A DNA stretch of 44,886 bases. Source: Oscillospiraceae bacterium (GTDB lineage Bacteria > Bacillota > Clostridia > Oscillospirales > Acutalibacteraceae). Made by a program: the position numbers and the translations under genes. Where the stretch lies: positions 1-44,886 of the forward strand of contig SVOC01000019.1 in NCBI GenBank assembly GCA_015066625.1. Direction: 5' to 3'. Position 1 is the stretch's first letter. The number at the start of each line of letters is the position of its first letter. The notes beneath the pieces were generated by a model. It made no database searches. It was given only the letters and a program-made list of their open reading frames with translations, and was not told the DNA's origin. Shown in pieces: positions 23,210 to 31,428 of this stretch.

Positions 23210-23383
23210 ATGTCCTTCGGTTTTTTCGATAAGAAAAGGGATCCCAAATCCCAATGGCATATTCTCGAAAAGGATATCCGACCCGACTATGATGCCGACG
23301 ATATTCCTTCCGACGTGCTGGGCAGTTACACGGGCACCGCTTACGATGACCCCCGCCCTGTTCAGGACGCCGATGACCTTTAA
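23210..23383 (+). CDS. small acidic protein, 57 residues
   Basis: ATG at 23210 follows AAAGGAG with normal spacing and runs to TAA at 23381-23383: begins MSFGFFDKKRDPKSQW, then RPDYDADDIPSDVLGSYTG and ends VQDADDL. Very acidic in the second half, with no membrane span. Longer frames on either strand across this region lack Shine-Dalgarno sites and look like shadows. I have an impression of similar short proteins with a DIPSDVLGSYTG core in related Clostridia, which needs a search. Function unknown; it stands alone. Confidence 0.65.
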   Translation: MSFGFFDKKRDPKSQWHILEKDIRPDYDADDIPSDVLGSYTGTAYDDPRPVQDADDL

Positions 23384-23529
23384 AAAAGGGTTCGGCAGGG
23401 GCGTACTGTGCCTGTACGCCCCGCCTGCACTGCCATCTTTTTCCCCTTGGCGCTGTGTTCTTTCCCCAAAGAACACAGCGCATTATGCAAAAATCCGTTT
23501 CCCCATCCATCCTTGGGTTGCAGATTTTC
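23384..23529. repeat. palindrome-rich intergenic segment
   Basis: Holds GGGGCGTAC-tgtgcct-GTACGCCCC and, at 23450-23481, a perfect 14-pair hairpin GCGCTGTGTTCTTT-cccc-AAAGAACACAGCGC that is not followed by a T-tract. It is probably a REP- or MITE-like intergenic repeat; no other copy of exactly this unit is in the window. Confidence 0.5.
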
Positions 23530-25572
23530 TTATCTTATTATCTGTGACGAAATAAGTGTGCATCCGTCAATATCAAATGCAGTCACTTTTTCACCGGACA
23601 CGGTGTAAAGCGTGCCGCCGATGCATATGCCTCTGACCGCCGCATCCCCCGTGTATGCCGTATCGTGATTGTATGTGCCTACGGGAGTTATTTCTCCGTC
23701 TGCAACGTTAAAAAGAATATATGCGGATATTTCCGTATCTGTTGCAGGGTTATGATTGACAACAGGAATACCGAAAAGCATTTTTTCGCCGTCAAGCAAT
23801 ACACATCTGCCGTCATCTGCGGAAGGAAGGGTAACATTGCCTTCAAGAGTATAGACAGACGATGTTCTGGGGCTTGCGGGATTACTTACGTCAAAAAGTG
23901 TTACTCTGACTCTTCCGCCGTCACCGCCTACGCCGAGAAGGGCGGTATCCGAAACCGCATAAAGCTCACGGTAGAAGCCCTCTGTTGAAATGTTGCCTGC
24001 GGTTTTGGGCTTTGAGGGATCAGAAATATCGATAATGAGTGTTTTTTCGCTGTCGTCACCGGCAACAAAATATGCGTTGCCGCCGATATATTTTATGCTT
24101 CTGATTTTTTCGTTGGGGAATATTCCCGTAAGACCGCTTACAAATTCCATTTTCTCGTCGAGAACATAGAAATTATTTGCACCCGATTCGTTTGTAAGCA
24201 CCTTAAGATTACCCGATTTTTCATCAGCGGAAATACCGCCTGCCAGAGTGCCTTTTGCAATATATGAGCCTGCAAAGGAAATTCCCTCGGCACCGATTTC
24301 AAAACGGTAAATCTCCGTCAGGGAGCTGTGCTCCGATTTTGAATCGGAATCAACGGAAACAAAGCCTCTTGCAACCGCAACAGTATGCTCCGAGCAATAA
24401 ACTTCCTTGCCGCTGCCCAGAATTGCAAGCCTGCCTGCGGGCTTACGGTTATCAGCAATATCCGTAACCGTAATAAAGAGGAAGGATGCCTCGGGGTCAT
24501 TGACCGCGATAAAAAGCTCCTCTGCGGTAAGCTTTGTCACTTCACCGTTGACGGCAAATGACGGAATAAGCGAATTGCCGTTTTCGGATTTTGCCGCCGC
24601 AGGTGAAATTTCAACCTGTGTGACAAGGCTCAGCTTGTTACCGTAAAGACCAGACGATACATAACTGCCCTCCTGAGCGTGCTCACGGAGCTTCACGGGA
24701 GCAGACGGATCTGAAATATCGTAATGCACGGCAACGGTTGAGGCTTTGCCGTATGCCGCCGAACCGTCCATTGAATAAGTGTAGCTGTTCATAAGTGCGA
24801 TAAGACGGTTGTTTTTAACATATATTTCTATACATTCGTTAACCACACCTGCCGCCGAGCCGTCGGCAAGCACTACGGTTGAAACAACCTGCATCTCCTC
24901 GGCAGGGAGAGCTTTCACAATCTTTATCTGTTCAAGACCTGCACCGGTCTTTTCATCAACACCCGTCGTTACGATATAAAGATATTTACCGTCGGTTTTA
25001 ACAATATCCGCCGTAAAATCGCCGTAAGAAACAACCCCCGTTGATGCTTCGGGTTTTGTTTTGTCTGCGGTGTAATCCGCCTTTTCTGCGGATTTATCGT
25101 CGGCAACATAGTTGCTGTAGCCTTCAATAAGGCGGTCCACAATACTCTGAGTCACGCTCTGAGTTGAACCGTTATTGCTCTGAGGTGCCTTGCTCTCTTC
25201 TTTATTGCCGAGAATTTCAAGAACAGCTCTTTCAACTTCCTCATAGCTCCTTACACTCTTTACGGGCTCCATGCTTTCGTAGCCCTTGTAGAATGTATCG
25301 GTTTTGATAACCTTGACACCGCCCGTTCTCATGAACAGTGCGGCAACTACCACAACAACAAGCACAGCGGCAACCGCCGTAAGCCTGCGTAAGACGACAA
25401 TTTTGCCGTCAGTCCCCGTTTTAGCGGAAAAATCCTTTTCTTCGCCTTCATTATTTTTAAGCATCGCAACAATGCTTTCCTTGCGGAGCTTCAGAGGTAC
25501 TTCTGCACTTTCGGATGCACTTGTTATTTCTTCACCCAAAAAATCCAGAATTTCTTTTTCTGTTTTCTTCAT
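23530..25572 (-). CDS. membrane-anchored beta-propeller protein, probable sigma-factor partner
   Basis: 680 residues. The N-terminal 60 residues are cytosolic and charged, one membrane span lies at 63-81, a Ser/Asp-rich linker runs to about 180, and the rest is blade-like repeats of the C-terminal beta-propeller family (repeated YDISDPSAPVKL, ITVTDIADNRKP, IDISDPSKPKT, FDVSNPASPRT). ATG 25572 has GGGGGAG upstream and lies 19 bases after the ECF gene. Encoded right after an ECF sigma, with a cytosolic tail and outward propeller, it is a good candidate anti-sigma/sensor (inference). Propeller ligand unknown. Confidence 0.83.
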   Translation of the reverse strand: MKKTEKEILDFLGEEITSASESAEVPLKLRKESIVAMLKNNEGEEKDFSAKTGTDGKIVVLRRLTAVAAVLVVVVVAALFMRTGGVKVIKTDTFYKGYESMEPVKSVRSYEEVERAVLEILGNKEESKAPQSNNGSTQSVTQSIVDRLIEGYSNYVADDKSAEKADYTADKTKPEASTGVVSYGDFTADIVKTDGKYLYIVTTGVDEKTGAGLEQIKIVKALPAEEMQVVSTVVLADGSAAGVVNECIEIYVKNNRLIALMNSYTYSMDGSAAYGKASTVAVHYDISDPSAPVKLREHAQEGSYVSSGLYGNKLSLVTQVEISPAAAKSENGNSLIPSFAVNGEVTKLTAEELFIAVNDPEASFLFITVTDIADNRKPAGRLAILGSGKEVYCSEHTVAVARGFVSVDSDSKSEHSSLTEIYRFEIGAEGISFAGSYIAKGTLAGGISADEKSGNLKVLTNESGANNFYVLDEKMEFVSGLTGIFPNEKIRSIKYIGGNAYFVAGDDSEKTLIIDISDPSKPKTAGNISTEGFYRELYAVSDTALLGVGGDGGRVRVTLFDVSNPASPRTSSVYTLEGNVTLPSADDGRCVLLDGEKMLFGIPVVNHNPATDTEISAYILFNVADGEITPVGTYNHDTAYTGDAAVRGICIGGTLYTVSGEKVTAFDIDGCTLISSQIIR

Positions 25573-25591
25573 CACTTTTCTCCCCCTTTCC

Positions 25592-26125
25592 CTAAATCTC
25601 GCCGTCCAGTGCATTTCTCAGTTTGTCGAGTGATCTTTTGTACTTTGAACGCACCGTTGACGACGGACAGTCAAGGATATCGGCTATCTCGTGGCTTTTG
25701 TAGCCGCCCAATACTTTAAGCAGCACAATCTCCCTTTCATCAACCGAAAGGGTTTCAAGAGCCTTTTTCAGTTCAAACGACAGCTCAATGCCGCCGAAAT
25801 CAGCAGGCTCGTCGCGTCCCCCGTTTTCGTCATCGAGATAGACCAAAGACTTCTTTTTTTCATTTTCTGTGTAATATCTTTTACAAGCGGCGCAGAGGAT
25901 TCTGAAAAGCCAACCCTTGAACGCCTTTGAATTTTTCAGCGACTTAATCTGACTGAATGCAGACAGCACTGCGTCCGATACCGCATCCTGTGCAAGGCTT
26001 TCACTGCCCGTAACGCAGCAGGCATAGCAGTACATTTCTTTATAATACAACTCATAAAGCTCGCCGAATGCATCGGCATCGCCCTTCTTTGCAAGAGTAA
26101 CGAGTTCGTTTATCTGAGCGCTCAA
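25592..26125 (-). CDS. ECF-type RNA polymerase sigma factor
   Basis: 177 residues. Region 2: FGELYELYYKEMYCYACCVTGSESLAQDAVSDAVLSAFSQIKSLKNSKAFKGWLFRILCAACKRYY. Region 4: LSVDEREIVLLKVLGGYKSHEIADILDCPSSTVRSKYKRSLDKLR. It starts with TTG at 26125; AAGGAGGG is spaced about six bases upstream and no ATG is near. First gene of a two-gene unit with the beta-propeller membrane protein. Its upstream region shares TGCAAC / TTATTAAATGA-type blocks with the first ECF operon, suggesting autoregulation. Confidence 0.88.
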   Translation of the reverse strand: MSAQINELVTLAKKGDADAFGELYELYYKEMYCYACCVTGSESLAQDAVSDAVLSAFSQIKSLKNSKAFKGWLFRILCAACKRYYTENEKKKSLVYLDDENGGRDEPADFGGIELSFELKKALETLSVDEREIVLLKVLGGYKSHEIADILDCPSSTVRSKYKRSLDKLRNALDGEI

Positions 26126-26139
26126 AATCGACCCTCCTT

Positions 26140-26186
26140 ACCACTCTCATTTAATAAGTGTCATCAAATTGCTTTTTTGTTGCATA
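26140..26186 (-). promoter_or_regulatory. putative ECF-type autoregulatory promoter
   Basis: On the minus strand TGCAAC, about 19 bases, then ACTTATTAAATGA just before the AAGGAGG Shine-Dalgarno. Layout parallels 3704-3740. Motif inferred from two examples. Confidence 0.35.
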
Positions 26187-26271
26187 AAAAATAAAAAAAT
26201 TTTTAAATTTTATTTTTTACGGCTTTGGTTATACTATACATTAATAATATATTTAAAGCAAGGTGTAAATT

Positions 26272-27216
26272 TTGAAGAAACATTTATTGATTTTTCTGCT
26301 TATTGGTATTCTCACCCTTTCCGCCTGCACAGGCAGGGCAACTCTTGAAGAAACCGACGCAAATGCCCCCGCAACGGTTGAAGACTTACGCACAACCGCA
26401 GCGCAGACTCAGACCTCTGCCGTTATTCAGGGCGAAACATCGCCCTATACGGGCAAAAAAATTCTGCCTCCCGCCTCATTCACCGTCAGCGACCCCGAAA
26501 ACAAACGGGGCCTTCCCACGAAAAAGATTGAGCACAGCTACGGTGCCGCAAAAGACGGCAAGCCCAACAGTATTTCCGTTGATTTTCAGAAGTATTTTGC
26601 CTCAACGGGTTACAAGGTGTTTTGTTATGACACGCAGAGCGAAAAAAAGGTGCTTTATCTGACCTTTGACTGCGGCTGGGAAAACGGTTATACCGAAAAG
26701 TGCCTCGATGTTCTCAAAGAGAAAAATGTGCCCGCCGCATTTTTCTGCACTCTGGACCATGTAAAATCCTCGCCTGAACTTATTGCAAGAATGATAAACG
26801 ACGGTCACATCATCGGCAATCACTCTGCAAATCACGCCGATTTTTCGGAGATTTCAAGACAGCAAATGGCAGACGAAATTCTTGAATGTGATAATTACCT
26901 TCGCAAAAACTTCGGTTATGCCACAAGTTTTTTCCGTTTTCCCGAAGGTTCATATAACGAAAACGCCCTTGAACTTATTGATTCAATGGGCTACACAAGT
27001 GTTTTCTGGTCCTGTGCTTATGCGGATTGGGATGTGAATGATGTAAAGGGAGGCGATTATGCATACCAAAAAGTCACCTCACGCCTGCACCCGGGTGCGG
27101 TTATCCTTCTCCATTCCGTTTCACCCGACAATGCCGAGGCTCTCGGTAAAATCATTGACTTTGCGCACGGTCAGGGGTACGAATTCAGGGCACTGACCGA
27201 TTATAAATTCTCATAA
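26272..27216 (+). CDS. pdaA: PdaA-type polysaccharide deacetylase (muramic delta-lactam synthesis)
   Basis: 314 residues. Lipoprotein signal with lipobox LSAC (16-19), a linker to about 85, and a NodB-type deacetylase domain at 125-310: YLTFDCGWENGYT (D133; position 134 is Cys where most NodB domains have Asp and B. subtilis PdaA has Asn), GHIIGNHSANH (184-188 metal histidines), RFPEGSY, VFWSCAYADW, HPGAVILLHSVSPDNAEAL. These match PdaA closely. PdaA deacetylates muramic acid residues in spore cortex so that delta-lactam can form. The start is TTG with AAGGTG upstream. Its lipid anchor differs from the secreted B. subtilis protein. Confidence 0.88.
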   Translation: MKKHLLIFLLIGILTLSACTGRATLEETDANAPATVEDLRTTAAQTQTSAVIQGETSPYTGKKILPPASFTVSDPENKRGLPTKKIEHSYGAAKDGKPNSISVDFQKYFASTGYKVFCYDTQSEKKVLYLTFDCGWENGYTEKCLDVLKEKNVPAAFFCTLDHVKSSPELIARMINDGHIIGNHSANHADFSEISRQQMADEILECDNYLRKNFGYATSFFRFPEGSYNENALELIDSMGYTSVFWSCAYADWDVNDVKGGDYAYQKVTSRLHPGAVILLHSVSPDNAEALGKIIDFAHGQGYEFRALTDYKFS

Positions 27217-27220
27217 AAAA

Positions 27221-27243
27221 GGCTGTGTCATTACGACACAGCC
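27221..27243. terminator. bidirectional terminator
   Basis: GGCTGTGTC-attac-GACACAGCC between convergent genes, flanked by AAAAAA on the left and CGTTTTTT on the right. Confidence 0.85.
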
Positions 27244-27250
27244 TCGTTTT

Positions 27251-28201
27251 TTAATATCCGTATTTCTTTCTGTATGTTTCTCTGTCGCAGCGGGTAACAA
27301 TTTTTTCGCCGTCAAAAATCAGTATGCAGTAAGCACTGCCTGCTTTTTTCCCTTGGTCAAACCACTCTGCAAAAGCCTTCTGCATTGAAGTATTCCGGGG
27401 CAGCTCGGCAGGGCGGAGACAGCTCTTACCAACGTTGAAAATACGCCAGCAGTCACCGAAGTCGTAGGTCTGCTTGATATCAAGGGGCTGGAAATCAAGA
27501 ATAAAATCTGCTGCATTTGACTTTTCGGGAAGAATGTTAAGGTTATCCGGGTAAAGAAGCCATGAATTACAGCATACAATAATGTGTTTGCCGTCAAATC
27601 TGTCCTTGAAAAATTCAAAGGCTTTTTTATATGTATCCATTCTGACTTCGTATGTGAGTGGCTCTCTGTGCGACGGAATATGAAGGCCCAGACAGAATTC
27701 GTCTTCCTTTATAAAAATTCCGTTTTCCTCATAAAATTCTTCACCGAAATCGGAAAGATCAAACTGAAATCTGCCGATACCGAAGCGTTCAAGCTTATAA
27801 AAGCCCATAAACCAGCCTTCAACAAAGGTGCCCCATATATCGTAGTTTTCCTTGCACTCCAGCATTTTTGATTTAAGGTCAAGCACGGAGGTCCAATAAA
27901 TTTCTTCACTTATGCCTGCTTTTCTGTATGCCGCCAGAAGTGGCTTTGTGCAGTTTAAAAGAAGCACAAGATAAACAGTATAAACGGACTCATCTATAAG
28001 CTCGGCAAGCGCCTTTGACTTGTCGCTGAATTCGCCGAAATTCTTCTTTTTAAGCCAATATGCTCTGTACATTGACTCATAAATTTTATTTGCCTTTTCA
28101 TTTGCAAGAATTTTTTCTTCCGCTCTGATTATGGCTTCTCTTGCCTCAGCAGGATAATCGTGCTTTTCCATAACAAGCAGTGCGTGATTGTAATTTTTCA
28201 T
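27251..28201 (-). CDS. acyltransferase-like protein (DUF5596/GNAT-related, two-domain)
   Basis: 316 residues, no signal peptide or membrane span. The helical N-terminal half (ESMYRAYWLKKKNFGEFSDKSKALAELIDESVYTVYLVLLLN, WTSVLDLKSKMLECKENYDIWGTFVEGWFMGFYKLERFGIGRFQF) and C-terminal half (LGLHIPSHREPLTYEVRMDTYKKAFEFFKDRF, SWLLYPDNLNILPEKSN, CWRIFNVGKSC) match, from memory, a family annotated in gut Clostridia as acyltransferase-domain proteins. The substrate is unknown and catalytic residues are not obvious to me. GAGGTGG precedes the ATG. Single gene. Confidence 0.65.
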   Translation of the reverse strand: MKNYNHALLVMEKHDYPAEAREAIIRAEEKILANEKANKIYESMYRAYWLKKKNFGEFSDKSKALAELIDESVYTVYLVLLLNCTKPLLAAYRKAGISEEIYWTSVLDLKSKMLECKENYDIWGTFVEGWFMGFYKLERFGIGRFQFDLSDFGEEFYEENGIFIKEDEFCLGLHIPSHREPLTYEVRMDTYKKAFEFFKDRFDGKHIIVCCNSWLLYPDNLNILPEKSNAADFILDFQPLDIKQTYDFGDCWRIFNVGKSCLRPAELPRNTSMQKAFAEWFDQGKKAGSAYCILIFDGEKIVTRCDRETYRKKYGY

Positions 28202-28268
28202 TTTTCCACCTCACGGGTACATATATTAGATACATTATATAATACACGAACTCAAAATGCAACAAAAA

Positions 28269-28286
28269 AACCGCCCGGGGGCGGTT
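28269..28286 (-). terminator. intrinsic terminator of cysteine synthase gene
   Basis: AACCGCC/GGCGGTT stem followed on the minus strand by a run of seven Ts. Confidence 0.75.
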
Positions 28287-28290
28287 AATT

Positions 28291-29217
28291 TTATTTAAAA
28301 AGAGGTGTTGAGAAGTATCTCTCCGCTGTATCGGGAAGAACGGTTACAACAGTCTTACCCTTGCCCAGCTTTTTGGCAAGTCTGAGTGCCGCCGCAACAT
28401 TTGTGCCGCTGCTTATGCCGCACATAATGCCCTCCTTTGAAGCGAGATCCCTTGAAGTCTGCAGGGCTTCATCGTCGTTGACAATGCACACATCGTCATA
28501 AATTCCGCAGTTGAGAATTTCGGGGATAAGTCCGTCGCCGATACCCATCTGAACGTGAGTGCCGATTGAACCGCCCGAAAGAATAGCCGCATTTTCTGGT
28601 TCAACCGCCCATATGGTCATATCGGGGTTATGAGCTTTGAGCACCTCACCGATGCCCGTTATCGTTCCGCCTGTACCGATACCCGAACAGAAGCCGTGAA
28701 TGGGGCCGTCTACCTGTTCAAGAATTTCTGCCGCAGTAACATCTCTCTGCACCTGAGGATTGGCAGGGTTTTCAAACTGCTGAGGAACAAAAACATTACT
28801 GTCCTCTGCCTTCATTTTCATTGCAAGTGCGAGGCATTCTTCAATGCAAGCACCGATGTTGCCTGCATCGTGAACAAGAATTATCTCCGCACCGTAATGC
28901 TCAACAAGCTTTCTTCGTTCTTCGCTGACAGAATCGGGCATAATAATTTTAACCTTATAGCCCTTTACCGCACCCACAAGTGCAAGGCCTATGCCCTGAT
29001 TACCGCTTGTAGGCTCAACAATAACCGTATTTTCATTTAAAAGACCCCTTGCCTCGGCATCAAGGATCATATTGAGTGCGGTGCGTGTTTTGATTGAGCC
29101 GCCCACATTAAGACCCTCAAACTTAACAAGAATTTCCGCCGAATCGGGGTCGGTCATACGCTGAAGTCTGATAATGGGCGTACTGCCCATGGCCTCTAAA
29201 ATTGTATTACAAATCAT
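28291..29217 (-). CDS. cysK: cysteine synthase (O-acetylserine sulfhydrylase family)
   Basis: 308 residues, PLP fold type II. The PLP lysine is K43 in GGSIKTRTA; most CysK proteins read GSxKDR, so Asp is Thr here. Other motifs are PTSGNQGIGLAL (substrate loop), GIGTGGTITGIGEVLK (phosphate-binding loop) and GISSGTNVAAALRLAK. It forms cysteine from O-acetylserine and sulfide. The variant active-site loop leaves room for another O-acyl or O-phospho amino acid substrate. ATG 29217 follows AAAGGT and fits the family N-terminus (NTILEAMGSTPIIRL); the longer frame upstream runs through the promoter. Monocistronic. Confidence 0.88.
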   Translation of the reverse strand: MICNTILEAMGSTPIIRLQRMTDPDSAEILVKFEGLNVGGSIKTRTALNMILDAEARGLLNENTVIVEPTSGNQGIGLALVGAVKGYKVKIIMPDSVSEERRKLVEHYGAEIILVHDAGNIGACIEECLALAMKMKAEDSNVFVPQQFENPANPQVQRDVTAAEILEQVDGPIHGFCSGIGTGGTITGIGEVLKAHNPDMTIWAVEPENAAILSGGSIGTHVQMGIGDGLIPEILNCGIYDDVCIVNDDEALQTSRDLASKEGIMCGISSGTNVAAALRLAKKLGKGKTVVTVLPDTAERYFSTPLFK

Positions 29218-29266
29218 CTTAAAAAACCTTTCCTCGGTTTGATATTTCACAATTATACAGTTGGAT

Positions 29267-29295
29267 ATTATATCATATGCACAGGTCTTTTTCAA
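29267..29295 (-). promoter_or_regulatory. sigma-A promoter of cysK
   Basis: TTGAAA (29290-29295), exactly 17 bases, TATAAT (29267-29272) on the minus strand, about 50 bases upstream of the ATG. No T-box, SAM or other riboswitch is apparent in the short leader. Confidence 0.8.
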
Positions 29296-29405
29296 TGACA
29301 GAAAAATTGTACTTTGGCAAAAATACGGGATAATTTTATACTGTTTGCACAAGAACGGTTTACTTTCACACCCTGTGATGCTATAATGAAAACGGAGATG
29401 ATTTT

Positions 29406-30020
29406 ATGATTATCAAGGCTTTATCAAGGATTATAGGCGGTGCGGCAGGCATTGTTGCTCTCTCGGCAGGTGCATATATGCCCTTCGTCATAAGCGATTC
29501 CCTGAAAAAATTCAATGACGACTGCGATTATCTGCTTATTCTCGGCGGAAATGTTTTCGGTGCGGATACACCTTCACCTCAGCTTTTTGAGCGTATGAAG
29601 ACGGCGGCAAATTATCTGAACGAACACAAGGATGTTATCGCCGTGCCCTGCGGGGGATGCTTCCGTGAAGGTCAGAAGAAATCCGAAGCGGCGATTATTG
29701 CAGATTATCTTATCAGCCAAAGCATTGCACCCGAAAGAATTATTCTTGAAGATAAATCCGCAACCACTTATGAAAACTTTGAATTCGGCATACCCATCAT
29801 TGAAAAGCACTCTGGCAAAAAGGCAGAAAATCTGCGGATTGCCTTCCTTTCATCCGATTATCATATGCACCGTGCAGGAATAATCGCAAAGCAAAGCGGC
29901 ATCAGGGATGTGCGCCGTGTATCCTGCCCCACGCCGGGCAGCGCAATCCACAGATTCGGCAGAGAATACATCGTTGCATTTGAAATGTTTTACCGTACAA
30001 TCAAAAGCAAAATCAAATAA
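29406..30020 (+). CDS. DUF218/YdcF-like membrane-anchored protein
   Basis: 204 residues: N-terminal membrane segment (about 6-28), then the DUF218 Rossmann-like pattern: CDYLLILGGNVFGADTPSPQLFERMKTAANYL, VIAVPCGGCFREGQKKSEAAIIADYLISQSIAPERIILEDKSATTYENFEFG, AFLSSDYHMHRAGIIAKQSGI. The SEA, EDKSATTYEN and SDYHMHRA motifs are those of the YdcF/SanA group, which are linked to envelope integrity but lack a proven enzyme activity. GGAG precedes the ATG. It is divergent from cysK. Confidence 0.87.
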   Translation: MIIKALSRIIGGAAGIVALSAGAYMPFVISDSLKKFNDDCDYLLILGGNVFGADTPSPQLFERMKTAANYLNEHKDVIAVPCGGCFREGQKKSEAAIIADYLISQSIAPERIILEDKSATTYENFEFGIPIIEKHSGKKAENLRIAFLSSDYHMHRAGIIAKQSGIRDVRRVSCPTPGSAIHRFGREYIVAFEMFYRTIKSKIK

Positions 30021-30320
30021 AGAAATGGGGATGTAAAAAAAGCGCAGACCGCATAAAACAATCAAATAAAAGGATTCAGAAATGCCGGCAATGCTCAAAA
30101 AACCGTAAAATACAAGCTTTTGGGCAAAAAGACTTTTGTTTTTATGTTTTATGCTATAAACAAACCTCACCTCTCGGCGTATCTATATACGCCGTCGGGC
30201 AAGCCCCCGCAACGAAAAAATCGTTGTGGGGGTTCGGTTTGTTCATTCTGCATCTTTTTTTCCTATCCCCTGAAAAGAGGGCTGTAAAAAAACTTGCGTT
30301 TTTTTACAGCCCCTTATTTT
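30021..30320. repeat. palindrome-rich intergenic segment, no gene
   Basis: Three hairpins: 30175-30194 (CGGCGTAT/ATACGCCG), 30204-30232 (CCCCCGCAACGA/TCGTTGTGGGGG, one mismatch) and 30279-30312 (perfect 15-pair GGGCTGTAAAAAAAC/GTTTTTTTACAGCCC). The last can terminate the Gfo/Idh gene on the minus strand. The other two look like intergenic repeat units. No credible reading frame. Confidence 0.55.
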
Positions 30321-31325
30321 TTAAAAATTATAATCGGGCTTTACAATCTTACCCGTTGTCGCCGCTTCAACTATTGCAAGGCACACTGCAACGGTCTTTG
30401 CGCCCTCTCTTGCATCTGTCAGAACAGGTTTATTATTAAGAATCGCATCGGCAAAAACCTCAAATTCCTTGACTGCATTGTGGTTATTGACCTCAACCTC
30501 AATGCTTTCAGGCTCTTTTGTAACGCCCTCTTCGTCTACCGTATAGAGAGTAAGTGCAGGTGAAGTGTTGTCACATATAATTGTTCCCTTTGTGCCGTAG
30601 ATAACGGTACGCATTGTGTAATCACGCTTACAGCCCGTTGAAACAAACACCTTGCCTGCAAGGTTATCGCTGAATTTCATAATTGCGATTGTAGCATCAT
30701 CATAATCAACCATAGGGAGAAGCTTATGCGTGCCATAGGCAAAAACTTCAATGGGGTCACCTGCAAGCCAGCGGAGAAGGTCAACTGCGTGGCATCCGCC
30801 GCCGATAACGCCGTGACGCCTGGGGTCTGCGCGCCAATCATCACAAAGCTTCATATAGTCGTGAGCATACTCCGATTCAACAAAATAAAGCTCGCCGATT
30901 GTGCCTGATTCAATAATTTCCTTTGCCTTTTCAAATGCGGGAGTGAATCTGCAAATCTGACCCACCATAAATTTTGCGTCAGATTCATCGGCAACCCTTA
31001 CCATTTCTTCAATATCCTCACGGGTAAGTGCAAGGGGTTTTTCGCAAAGAACGTGCTTGCCTGCACGAAGCAAATCACATGATACCTTTACATGCTGCTG
31101 GTCGGGAATGGCAACCGTAACAACATCGATTTCATCATTGTTCATAATATCTCTGTAATCTGCAACCCGCTTTTCTTCGGGAATGCCGTATCTCTCACCT
31201 GCAAAGCGGAGATTTTCTTCGTTGCTGTCACAGATTGCGGCAATTTCCGCACCGTAGCTCATTGCACCCTCAACGTGGCACATACCAAACTTCATGCCAA
31301 TATTTGCTGCTTTTATTTTTCCCAT
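30321..31325 (-). CDS. Gfo/Idh/MocA family oxidoreductase
   Basis: 334 residues. N-terminal Rossmann domain (KAANIGMKFGMCHVEGAM, ending AAICDSNEEN), EKP motif (E95-K96-P97) with the catalytic Lys, and the GGGCHAVDLLRWLAG segment (H179, D182) of the C-terminal substrate domain. Family members oxidise or epimerise sugars and inositols with NAD(P). The usual GxGxxG reads GMKFGM here, a common looser form. ATG 31325 is chosen because AAGGTGATTG precedes it; an in-frame GTG three codons earlier lies in that Shine-Dalgarno. Substrate unknown. Confidence 0.87.
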   Translation of the reverse strand: MGKIKAANIGMKFGMCHVEGAMSYGAEIAAICDSNEENLRFAGERYGIPEEKRVADYRDIMNNDEIDVVTVAIPDQQHVKVSCDLLRAGKHVLCEKPLALTREDIEEMVRVADESDAKFMVGQICRFTPAFEKAKEIIESGTIGELYFVESEYAHDYMKLCDDWRADPRRHGVIGGGCHAVDLLRWLAGDPIEVFAYGTHKLLPMVDYDDATIAIMKFSDNLAGKVFVSTGCKRDYTMRTVIYGTKGTIICDNTSPALTLYTVDEEGVTKEPESIEVEVNNHNAVKEFEVFADAILNNKPVLTDAREGAKTVAVCLAIVEAATTGKIVKPDYNF

Positions 31326-31396
31326 ATCAATCACCTTCTGTATTTATGTTAAGTATATTACAATATTTGAACGACACTGTCAATCACAAAACAAAA

Positions 31397-31418
31397 ACGG
31401 CCTGCATATGCAGACCGT
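31397..31418 (-). terminator. terminator between oadG and Gfo/Idh gene
   Basis: ACGG-x-CTGCATATGCAG-x-CCGT hairpin, followed on the minus strand by TTTTTGTTTTG. Confidence 0.65.
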
Positions 31419-31428
31419 TCATTTTGAT

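Noticed and set aside
23189-23608. Several 66-120 codon frames around the small acidic gene
   Set aside because: They are antisense or run through palindromes and lack Shine-Dalgarno sites.
29217-29352. 45-residue N-terminal extension of the cysteine synthase
   Set aside because: It overlaps the promoter (29267-29295) and does not match the family; ATG 29217 has a ribosome site.
30204-30232. Rho-independent terminator of the DUF218 gene
   Set aside because: No T-tract follows on the plus strand and it lies about 185 bases after the stop; more like an intergenic repeat.
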